Shown in pieces: positions 1 through 5,809 of a DNA stretch of 33,979 nucleotides. Positions within the stretch are counted from its first letter, which is position 1, and each line of letters opens with the position of its first letter. The notes beneath the pieces are model-generated. The model had not been told where the DNA came from. It was given only the letters and a program-made list of their open reading frames with translations, and made no database searches. Source of the DNA: an uncultured Verrucomicrobiota bacterium (GTDB taxonomy: Bacteria; Verrucomicrobiota; Kiritimatiellia; CAIQIC01; Lenti-01); assembly GCA_937872095.1 (NCBI GenBank), contig CALMNW010000050.1, positions 1-33,979 of the forward strand. The letters run 5' to 3'. The position numbers and the translations under genes were made by a program.

Positions 1-12
1 GACCGTCTTCAT
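1..12 (-). CDS. hndD: Start of [FeFe]-hydrogenase catalytic subunit (HndD-like), truncated
   Basis: An ATG at position 12 on the minus strand opens a frame reading M-K-T-V before the window ends. It lies 13 bases after the stop of the HndC-like gene, with a purine-rich GAGAAGGGG stretch just upstream. In Hnd-type operons the gene after the NuoF-like subunit is the catalytic [FeFe]-hydrogenase, which often begins with a similar N-terminal ferredoxin-fold strand. Only four codons are visible, so identity rests on operon position and is inference. Confidence 0.5.
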
Positions 13-25
13 CGTCGTCCCCTTC

Positions 26-1813
26 TCACCGGCGGCTCACGGCGCCGAACTTGCAGGCCTTGAGGCACTCGCCGCACTTGATGCAGTTTTCCTGGATGAT
101 CCGGTGCGGCTTCTGCCGCTCGCCCGCGATGGTGTTCGCCGGGCACTTGCGCGCGCACAGCGTGCAGCCGATGCACTTGGCCGGATCGATCTCGTAGGTC
201 ACCAGATTCTTGCACTTGCCCGCCGGGCAGCGCTTGTCGTCGATGTGCGCGGCGTATTCCGCCTCGAAATACTTCATGGTGGACAGCACCGGGTTCGGCG
301 CCGTCTGGCCCAGGCCGCACAGCGCCGCCTTCTGCATCGCCGTGCCCACTTCGCGGATCTTGTCGAGGTCGCCGCGCGTGCCCTGGCCCGCCGCGATCTT
401 CTCGAGCAGGTTCAGCAGCGTGCGCGTGCCGATCCGGCACGGCGCGCACTTGCCGCAGCTCTCGTCCACGCAGAATTCCTGGTAGAACCGGGCCACGTCG
501 ACCATGCAGTCGTCCTCGTCCATCACGATCATGCCGCCGGAACCCATGATCGACCCCAGCGCCTGCAGGTGCTCGTAGTCGATCGGCGTGTCCAGGTAGT
601 CCGCCGTGATCACGCCGCCGGACGGCCCGCCCGTCTGCACGGCCTTGAACTTCTTGCCGCCGCGGATGCCGCCGCCGATGTCGTAGATGATCTCGCGCAG
701 GGTGATGCCCATCGGCACTTCGATGAGGCCGGAATTGTTGATCTTGCCGGTCAGCGCGAACACCTTGGTGCCCGCGCTCTTCGGCGTGCCGATCTTCGCG
801 AACCAGTCGCCGCCCCGCAGGATGATGACCGGGACGTTCGCGTAGGTCTCGACGTTGTTGATGACCGTCGGCTTCTGCCAGAGGCCCGACACCGCCGGGA
901 ACGGCGGCCGCGGGATCGGCATGCCGCGCTTGCCCATCGTGGAGGCCAGCAGGGCCGTTTCCTCGCCGCAGACGAACGCGCCCGCTCCCAGCCGCAGTTC
1001 CACGTCGAAGTCGAAGCCCGTGCCGAGGATGTCCTTGCCCAGCAGGCCGTATTCGCGCGCCTGCTTGATCGCGGTTTCCAGGTGTTCGATCGCCAGCGGA
1101 TATTCCGCGCGGATGTAGATCACGCCCTTGCCCGCGCCGATCGTGCGGCCCGCGATCGCCATGGCTTCCAGGATCGAGTGCGGATCGCCCTCGATCGTGG
1201 ACCGGTCCATGTAGGCGCCCGGATCGCCTTCGTCCGCGTTGCAGACGACGTATTTCTCGGCGCTCGGCGCGTCCTTGGAGAACTTCCACTTCATCCAGGT
1301 CGGGAACCCGGCGCCGCCGCGGCCGCGCAGGCCCGACTTGCGGATTTCGTCCACCACCTGGTCCGGCGTCATTTCCGTCAGCACCTTCGCGAGGGCCGCG
1401 TAGCCGTCGCGGGCGATGTATTCGTCGATCTTTTCCGGATCGATCACGCCGCAGTTGCGCAGCACGATGCGGAATTGCTTCTGGTAGAACGACACGTCCT
1501 CCAGCTTGGTGTTCAGGTGGCTCTGGCTCTTGTCGTAGAGCAGCCGCGCGACCGGCCGGCCCTTGACCACGTGCTCGGCCACGATTTCCTTGGCGTCCGC
1601 CGGCTTCACGCTGACGTAGAACGTCTCGTCGGGCAGCACCTTCACGATGGGGCCCTTTTCGCAGAAACCGAAGCAGCCGGTGCGGACCACCTGGGCGTCG
1701 CTCTGCGCGCCCTGTTCGGTGATTTCCTTTTTCAGCGCCTCGTACAGCTCGGTCCCGTGGCTGGCCACGCAGCCCGTCCCGCCGCACGTCAACAGATAGG
1801 TCTTGATCGCCAT
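26..1813 (-). CDS. hndC: NADP-reducing hydrogenase flavoprotein subunit HndC (NuoF-like)
   Basis: 595 residues. This is the NAD(P)H- and FMN-binding diaphorase subunit of a multimeric cytoplasmic [FeFe]-hydrogenase, passing electrons between NAD(P)H and the iron-sulfur chain. Domains in order: an N-terminal thioredoxin-like [2Fe-2S] domain (Cys10, Cys15, Cys47, Cys51); the NuoF core with the glycine-rich nucleotide-binding motif GLRGRGGAGFPTWMKW and an NADEGDPGA motif; the [4Fe-4S] motif ESCGKCAPCRIGT; and a C-terminal 2x[4Fe-4S] ferredoxin domain (CIGCTLCARKCP and CIKCGECLKAC). This fusion order is that of HndC/HydB rather than complex I NuoF, which lacks the two terminal domains. The start follows an AAGGGA stretch and lies 15 bases after the hndB stop. 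Whether NAD or NADP is preferred cannot be read from the sequence. Confidence 0.93.
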   Translation of the reverse strand: MAIKTYLLTCGGTGCVASHGTELYEALKKEITEQGAQSDAQVVRTGCFGFCEKGPIVKVLPDETFYVSVKPADAKEIVAEHVVKGRPVARLLYDKSQSHLNTKLEDVSFYQKQFRIVLRNCGVIDPEKIDEYIARDGYAALAKVLTEMTPDQVVDEIRKSGLRGRGGAGFPTWMKWKFSKDAPSAEKYVVCNADEGDPGAYMDRSTIEGDPHSILEAMAIAGRTIGAGKGVIYIRAEYPLAIEHLETAIKQAREYGLLGKDILGTGFDFDVELRLGAGAFVCGEETALLASTMGKRGMPIPRPPFPAVSGLWQKPTVINNVETYANVPVIILRGGDWFAKIGTPKSAGTKVFALTGKINNSGLIEVPMGITLREIIYDIGGGIRGGKKFKAVQTGGPSGGVITADYLDTPIDYEHLQALGSIMGSGGMIVMDEDDCMVDVARFYQEFCVDESCGKCAPCRIGTRTLLNLLEKIAAGQGTRGDLDKIREVGTAMQKAALCGLGQTAPNPVLSTMKYFEAEYAAHIDDKRCPAGKCKNLVTYEIDPAKCIGCTLCARKCPANTIAGERQKPHRIIQENCIKCGECLKACKFGAVSRR

Positions 1814-1828
1814 CGCCGTTCCCTTCCG

Positions 1829-2221
1829 CTACTTCCGCACGATGTCCGCCGCCGGCTTGTCGTACACGTGGTCGTTCACCAGCAGCTTGCGGACGACGTG
1901 CTGGTTCACGATCTTGCGCGCCGTGTCCGGATCCACCTTGCCGTACACCACCGGGGGCATGCCCGGCACCACCACTTCCACCGTCGGTTCGCTGTGGCAC
2001 AGGCCCATGCAGCCGGTCTGGCGGATCGCCACGTTGCCCAGGCCCGCCTTGTCCAGCTCGTCGACCAGCACGTCGAAGGTCTTCTTCGCCTCCGCGGCGA
2101 TCCCGCACGTGCCCATGCCCACGATGATCTGCACGTCTTTGTGCGCCGCGTCGCGGGGATTCATCTCCGCGTGCTTCGCTTCGCGCAGTTTCTTCAAATC
2201 AGCCAGCGTCAATTTCGCCAT
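1829..2221 (-). CDS. hndB: Thioredoxin-like [2Fe-2S] hydrogenase subunit HndB
   Basis: 130 residues, the usual HndB size. It is a small thioredoxin-like ferredoxin subunit expected to relay electrons in the Hnd hydrogenase complex. The core shows IIVGMGTCGIAAE (Cys39) and QTGCMGLCHSEPTVEV (Cys71, Cys75), matching the second half of the [2Fe-2S] site in HndC and NuoE. Only three cysteines are visible, so one usual ligand is absent or replaced; I cannot say whether it binds a full cluster. GAGGTG precedes the ATG at a good distance. The start overlaps the last 23 bases of the upstream GHKL ATPase gene, suggesting translational coupling. Confidence 0.9.
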   Translation of the reverse strand: MAKLTLADLKKLREAKHAEMNPRDAAHKDVQIIVGMGTCGIAAEAKKTFDVLVDELDKAGLGNVAIRQTGCMGLCHSEPTVEVVVPGMPPVVYGKVDPDTARKIVNQHVVRKLLVNDHVYDKPAADIVRK

Positions 2222-2771
2222 GTTGCACCTCGTTCCGGATCTCCGCCTCGTTGGCGGAGAAAAATTGTTTCATCAGGGCCAGCGTCCCGGCCTGTTCCAA
2301 ATCGCCCAGCGCGGCGGCCAGTTCCGCGCGCCGCACTTCGTAGGTCCGGTCGTCTTCCGCGCGCCGCACCGCCAGATCGGCCGCGCCGGGATACGCCATC
2401 AGCTCCGTCAGCGTCGCGGCCACGTCGCCCGCCGGCGGCGCGTCCACGTTCGCCAGATCGAACGCAAAAGCGACGGTCGTCCCGCGGCCGGGCGCCGATT
2501 CCAGCGCGAACGAACCGCCGCACTGTTCCGCGGCCTGCTGCACGAACGGCAGGCCCAGGCCCACTTTCCGCTCCGGATGCTTCGCGCCGTCCGTCCAGAA
2601 TGGATCCAGCGCTTTCCGGCGCGTTTCCGCATCCATGCCGCGCCCGTCGTCGCGCACCGTCACCTCGAGCCGCGGCCCGCGCCGGATCCAGTCCAGCCGG
2701 ATCTCCGTCGCGCCCGCCGCGAAGGCGTTCTCGACGATTTCCGTGACCGCGTCGCATTGGGTCGCCTGCAC
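2199..2771 (-). CDS. GHKL-type ATPase domain protein of the hydrogenase operon
   Basis: 190 residues with a stand-alone Bergerat-fold ATPase: N-box EIVENAFAAGAT, G1 box DDGRGMD, G2 region KVGLGLPFV and a terminal GRGTTV strand. No histidine phospho-acceptor, sensor or transmembrane segment is present, so it is not a full histidine kinase. The last ~75 residues match no motif I recognise. Similar stand-alone ATPases annotated as histidine kinase-like or anti-sigma-factor-like recur between the NuoE- and NuoF-like genes of Hnd operons; their job is unknown. The start used is GTG at 2771 with GGCGGAG upstream, 16 bases after the hndA stop. No ATG lies nearby in frame. A role in regulating or assembling the hydrogenase is inference from position. 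Confidence 0.8.
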   Translation of the reverse strand: MQATQCDAVTEIVENAFAAGATEIRLDWIRRGPRLEVTVRDDGRGMDAETRRKALDPFWTDGAKHPERKVGLGLPFVQQAAEQCGGSFALESAPGRGTTVAFAFDLANVDAPPAGDVAATLTELMAYPGAADLAVRRAEDDRTYEVRRAELAAALGDLEQAGTLALMKQFFSANEAEIRNEVQHGEIDAG

Positions 2772-2787
2772 GAATTCCGCGCTCCGC

Positions 2788-3282
2788 CTAGGCCTGCGCC
2801 TTGTACTGCGCCACGATGCCGGCGACGTCTTCCTTCTTCAGGTTGCCGTGCATCGTGCCGTTCACCGACATCACCGGCGCCAGCCCGCAACAGCCCAGAC
2901 ACCGCACCGCTTCCACGGAGAACTGCCCGTCCGGAGTCACCACGTTCAGGCCCACGCCCAGGATGTTTTCCAGTTCCTGGATCAGGTCGTTGCCGCCTTT
3001 CAGGTAGCAAGCCGTGCCCATGCACACCGCGATCCGGTTCTTGCCCGGCTTCTTCAGCTTGAAGAAGTGGTAGAAGGTCAGCACGCCATACACCTGCGCC
3101 AGTGGGATCTTCAGCAGATCCGCCACCTGGAACGCCACCGACCGCGGCACGTAGCCGTAGTGTTCCTGCACCCGGTGCAGCACCATGATCAGGTTGCCCG
3201 GCTGTTTCTTCCAGTGCTGGATGAATTTCTCCAGCTCCGGCGTCAACCGCTCCTGGACCTCTGCATTTGCTTCCGCGTTCAC
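2788..3282 (-). CDS. hndA: NuoE-like [2Fe-2S] hydrogenase subunit HndA
   Basis: 164 residues from a GTG start at 3282, chosen because GGAGG sits 8 bases upstream and the length then matches NuoE/HndA (~160). An in-frame ATG at 3381 would add 33 residues unlike the family and would run through the promoter region. The protein has the NuoE helical N-terminus, the VYGVLTFYHFF motif and the thioredoxin-like [2Fe-2S] ligands in VCMGTACYLKGG and RCLGCCGLAPV. It relays electrons between the flavin subunit and the catalytic subunit. It is first in an operon with the GHKL ATPase, hndB, hndC and hndD, divergent from rex across 147 bases. Confidence 0.92.
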   Translation of the reverse strand: MNAEANAEVQERLTPELEKFIQHWKKQPGNLIMVLHRVQEHYGYVPRSVAFQVADLLKIPLAQVYGVLTFYHFFKLKKPGKNRIAVCMGTACYLKGGNDLIQELENILGVGLNVVTPDGQFSVEAVRCLGCCGLAPVMSVNGTMHGNLKKEDVAGIVAQYKAQA

Positions 3283-3360
3283 CGTCGAGTCCTCCAAAAA
3301 TTCGCCGTACGATAGTAAAACCTTTCTCCCACAACAAGAGAAATCTGATACGATACACAC

Positions 3361-3388
3361 TTGACTCGCTCCATTCGTCATATATACT
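3361..3388 (+). promoter_or_regulatory. Sigma70-type promoter of rex
   Basis: TTGACT at 3361-3366 (5/6 match to TTGACA), a 16-base spacer, and TATACT at 3383-3388 (5/6 match to TATAAT). Transcription would start near 3395, about 35 bases before the rex GTG. It is the best promoter match in the hndA-rex intergenic region. The opposing hydrogenase promoter must lie between about 3310 and 3360, where only a weak TACTAT (complement of 3312-3317) is visible. Confidence 0.6.
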
Positions 3389-3403
3389 GTTCATATTGTC
3401 ACA
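3388..3403 (+). promoter_or_regulatory. Candidate operator overlapping the rex start site (imperfect dyad)
   Basis: TGTTCATATTGTCACA begins in the rex -10 box and covers the expected transcription start. It has TGT/ACA outer arms as in Rex operators but poor inner symmetry, so it is only a candidate Rex site. Its right half, ATATTGTC, recurs in a perfect 12-base palindrome at the nfnA promoter (19011-19022). No clean TTGTGAA/TTCACAA pair occurs in this region. Confidence 0.25.
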
Positions 3404-3429
3404 TTAAATATCGTTTTAGGAGCATTATC

Positions 3430-4089
3430 GTGAAGAAACAAGATTTCATCGTGCAGAAAGAGCTGATTCAGCGTCTTGTCCGCTACAAAAACATCCTGCT
3501 GAAATTCAAGTCCATGGGCCTTTCGAAGGCTTTTTCGGACAATCTGGGGGATGCGGCCGGCGTTTCGTCTTCCCTCGTACGCAAAGACTTCTCTCTGGCC
3601 CACTTGGCGGTCGGCAACAAGCGCGGCGGCTACCCCATCGATGTCCTGCTCCAGCGCCTCGACGCCCTCCTCGGCACGCAGATCCTGCAGCGCATCGTCA
3701 TCGTCGGCTGCGGCAAGATCGGCACGGCCCTCATGAACTACAAGGGATTCGCCAACGAGAACGTCGAAGTCGTCGCCGGCTTCGACAACAACCCGGCGCG
3801 GATCAATCCCGCCGCCGCGCCCATCCCCATCCTGCCCGTCAGCCAGCTCGCCGCCTTCGTCAAGGAACAGGACATCCAAGTCGCCGTCCTCGCCGTGCCC
3901 GAAAACGCGGCGGCCGGCATCCTCGACCAGCTCGCCGCCGCCGGCGTGCAGGGCGTGCTCAACTTCTCCCCCGTCCAGCTCAAGGCCGGCTCGTCGCTGT
4001 TCATCCAGAACATCAACATCGCCTTCGAAATCGAAAACCTGTTCTACTACGTCCGCTTCAACCAGCGCCGCGCCGCCGCCGAAACCTGA
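3430..4089 (+). CDS. rex: Redox-sensing transcriptional repressor Rex
   Basis: 219 residues, close to the usual ~210. Rex is a dimeric DNA-binding protein that releases its operators when NADH is high, de-repressing fermentation and hydrogenase genes. Visible: an N-terminal winged helix (LVRYKNILLKFKSMGLS through SSLVRKDFS), the Rossmann NAD(H) motif VIVGCGKIGTAL, the following acidic stretch VVAGFDNNPA, and the C-terminal swapped helix INIAFEIENLFYYVRF. The start is GTG at 3430, preceded by AGGAG at 7 bases; an upstream in-frame ATG at 3361 lies inside the promoter and is rejected. It is divergent from the hydrogenase operon, its likely target (known for the family, inferred here), and is followed after 8 bases by the DRTGG gene. 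Confidence 0.95.
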   Translation: MKKQDFIVQKELIQRLVRYKNILLKFKSMGLSKAFSDNLGDAAGVSSSLVRKDFSLAHLAVGNKRGGYPIDVLLQRLDALLGTQILQRIVIVGCGKIGTALMNYKGFANENVEVVAGFDNNPARINPAAAPIPILPVSQLAAFVKEQDIQVAVLAVPENAAAGILDQLAAAGVQGVLNFSPVQLKAGSSLFIQNINIAFEIENLFYYVRFNQRRAAAET

Positions 4090-4097
4090 AACCCGCC

Positions 4098-4436
4098 ATG
4101 CACCTGAACGACCTTCTCGCCGCCGTTCGGTCCGAGTTGCTTTGGACCGCCCCCGCCCACGCTTCCGCCGACGTGCTCCACGTGATCGCCGCCGATCTCA
4201 TGAGCGACGTGCTGACGATGGACCTCGAGCGCCCGCTGCTGCTGACCTCCCTCGCCACCGAACAGGCCGTGCGCACGGCCCACGTCGTCGGCGCCGCGGG
4301 CGTCCTCGTCGCCAACGGCAAGACCGTGCCCGCCGAAATGGTCGCCCTCGCCCGCAAGCTGGACGTGCCCCTCGCCCGCACCGCGCTGCCCAAGTTCGAC
4401 GCCGCCGTCGCCCTCGGCCGGGCCCTCGGCGCCTAG
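4098..4436 (+). CDS. DRTGG-domain protein, hydrogenase-associated
   Basis: 112 residues, soluble, with the alpha/beta pattern of a DRTGG domain: PLLLTSLATEQAVRTAHVVG followed by AAGVLVANGKTVPAEMV and a terminal VPLARTAL strand. Stand-alone DRTGG proteins recur beside Fe-only hydrogenase genes in anaerobes, often with GHKL ATPase genes, and are sometimes annotated as HPr-kinase-like although the kinase domain is missing. The domain is thought to bind a ligand; no catalytic motif is visible. It starts 8 bases after the rex stop, so the two are surely co-transcribed. Function unknown; a regulatory or signalling role is inference. Confidence 0.75.
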   Translation: MHLNDLLAAVRSELLWTAPAHASADVLHVIAADLMSDVLTMDLERPLLLTSLATEQAVRTAHVVGAAGVLVANGKTVPAEMVALARKLDVPLARTALPKFDAAVALGRALGA

Positions 4437-4443
4437 GGTTTTC

Positions 4444-4493
4444 AGCCGCCAGCGGCTTTGTCTCCGAAGACCCCCACGGGCTTGTCCCGTGGG
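4444..4493 (+). terminator. Tandem hairpins after the rex operon
   Basis: Two stem-loops follow the DRTGG gene. AGCCG/CGGCT (4444-4448, 4453-4457) is followed by TTGTCT, a weak intrinsic terminator. CCCACGGG/CCCGTGGG (4473-4480, 4486-4493) is a perfect 8-base stem with a 5-base loop but lacks a T-run on the plus strand. The rest of the gap up to tatA (4494-4604) shows no clear promoter or gene. Confidence 0.4.
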
Positions 4494-4604
4494 TGAATCA
4501 GGTCCGATCCGGACCAGGTTTTCGCGGCGAAATACCCCGTTTTCCTTTGACTCCGCCGCCCGCGCAGGTCCAAACTGCCACCACACTAACCAAGGATGCC
4601 GCCC

Positions 4605-4820
4605 ATGACCAATCCCATGCTTGCCTTCAGTCTCCCCGGCGGAGCGGAATGGATCATCATCCTCGTCATCGCCGTGCTGATCTTCGGCCGGCGCCTGCCG
4701 GACATCGCCCGCAGCATCGGCAAGAGCATCACGGAATTCAAGAAGGGCGTGAAGGAAGCCGAAACCGAAATCAAATCGGCTTCCGCCGACGACGCCAAGA
4801 AAGAAGATCCCAAGGCCTAG
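4605..4820 (+). CDS. tatA: Twin-arginine translocase pore subunit TatA/TatE
   Basis: 71 residues from ATG 4605, chosen over ATG 4596 because AAGGA (4592-4596) lies 8 bases upstream. TatA forms the size-variable pore for folded Tat substrates in the cytoplasmic membrane. The protein shows a short N-terminal periplasmic part, one transmembrane helix ([18 protein letters not shown]), the [13 protein letters not shown] hinge, the amphipathic helix ([13 protein letters not shown]) and a charged tail. TatA and TatB are hard to separate, but the FG hinge and short length favour TatA. Its stop shares a CTAG with the stop of the convergent tatC. Confidence 0.93.
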   Translation: MTNPMLAFSLPGGAEWIIILVIAVLIFGRRLPDIARSIGKSITEFKKGVKEAETEIKSASADDAKKEDPKA

Positions 4821-5584
4821 TTCGGCGGCCGCGGCCAGATCCGGCAGACCAGCAGACCGCCTTCGTAGAGGGCGTAGAGCGGCAGCGCCAAGGCCACTTG
4901 CGAAACCACGTCCGGCGGCGTGCAGACCGCGCCGACCACGAACGCCCCGAGCAGCACGTATTTCCGCGCCCGCCGCAGCGCCGCCAGGGAAACCAGCCCC
5001 ATTCGCTCCGCGAAGACGATCGCCACCGGCGTCTGGAAGGCCAAGCCGAACGTCAGCGCCAGCACGAGGATGAAATCCACCGTGGGCCCCACGGCCGGCT
5101 GGTAGATCAGATAGTCGATGCCCAGGTCGAACCGCATGAAGAACCGGAAGATCCACGGCGCGAGCCCCAGCAGGAAAAACAGCGCCCCGCCCACGAACAG
5201 CGCCGCGCACGCCGGCACCGCTGCGCGCACGAACCGCCGCTCGTGCCGATGCAGCCCCGCCGCCACGAACGCCCAGAGCTGGTAGAAGATCCACGGCGAA
5301 CTCGCCAGCGCCGCGAGCACCAGCGCCGCCTTCAGATAAACCAGGAACGGTTCCGCCGGCTGCACCGCCTGCAGCTTCAGTTCGAGTCCCGCCGCTTCCA
5401 TCGCCGCGCGATACGGCGCCAGGATCGCCCCCGCAAACCATTTGGCCGCCGAGAGGGACGCGAAGAACGCGACCGCGAAGCCGCCCACCGCCAGCCCCAG
5501 CCGCACCCGCAGCTCGTCCAGATGCCCGCCGAGGCTCATGCGGCTGCCGCCGTCGTCGTCCGCGCGCTGGTCGTTTTCATCCAT
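4817..5584 (-). CDS. tatC: Sec-independent translocase subunit TatC
   Basis: 255 residues, typical for TatC, the six-helix integral membrane receptor for twin-arginine signal peptides. Visible: the conserved N-terminal [12 protein letters not shown], the first-loop and second-helix segment with [20 protein letters not shown], the [14 protein letters not shown] region, [13 protein letters not shown] and [20 protein letters not shown] at the end. The first ~15 residues are acidic and unusual, so Met16 (ATG at 5539) could be the true start; neither has a strong ribosome site. It is transcribed towards tatA, overlapping by four bases, so the two cannot share a transcript. No TatB is seen in the window. 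Confidence 0.93.
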   Translation of the reverse strand: MDENDQRADDDGGSRMSLGGHLDELRVRLGLAVGGFAVAFFASLSAAKWFAGAILAPYRAAMEAAGLELKLQAVQPAEPFLVYLKAALVLAALASSPWIFYQLWAFVAAGLHRHERRFVRAAVPACAALFVGGALFFLLGLAPWIFRFFMRFDLGIDYLIYQPAVGPTVDFILVLALTFGLAFQTPVAIVFAERMGLVSLAALRRARKYVLLGAFVVGAVCTPPDVVSQVALALPLYALYEGGLLVCRIWPRPPN

Positions 5585-5754
5585 GCCCCGTATTCAACCC
5601 CATCTCGCGCCGCCGCGCAAGACCGCACCCGCGCGCCGGCAAGCCCATTGCCCCATCTTCGGGTCCCGCCGGACCGATTCCGGGACCGAATCCCATGACG
5701 GTTCCGCCGATGCCCGAGCTCTTGGACGGCTAATAGAAACGGGATGGCTGCATC

Positions 5755-5783
5755 TTGTCCCGTGCCGGATTGGAATTGATTAT
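5755..5783 (+). promoter_or_regulatory. Possible promoter of addBA
   Basis: TTGTCC (5755-5760), a 17-base spacer and GATTAT (5778-5783), each a 4/6 match to sigma70 boxes, lie 27 bases before the addB GTG start. This is the only plausible pair I see in the 225-base tatC-addB gap. The match is weak. Confidence 0.3.
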
Positions 5784-5809
5784 TTCCGCCATTCCGTCAC
5801 GATTCGGGC

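Noticed and set aside
104..2746. Long open frame on the plus strand opposite the hydrogenase genes
   Set aside because: High-GC antisense shadow rich in Arg, Ala and His; the minus-strand frames carry clear Fe-S and flavin motifs.
2788..3381. HndA starting at ATG 3381
   Set aside because: The extra N-terminus is not NuoE-like and covers the promoter region; GTG 3282 has GGAGG at ideal spacing.
3283..3429. Canonical Rex operator TTGTGAA-N4-TTCACAA
   Set aside because: Both strands were read; only an imperfect TGT/ACA dyad is present, reported as a low-confidence candidate.
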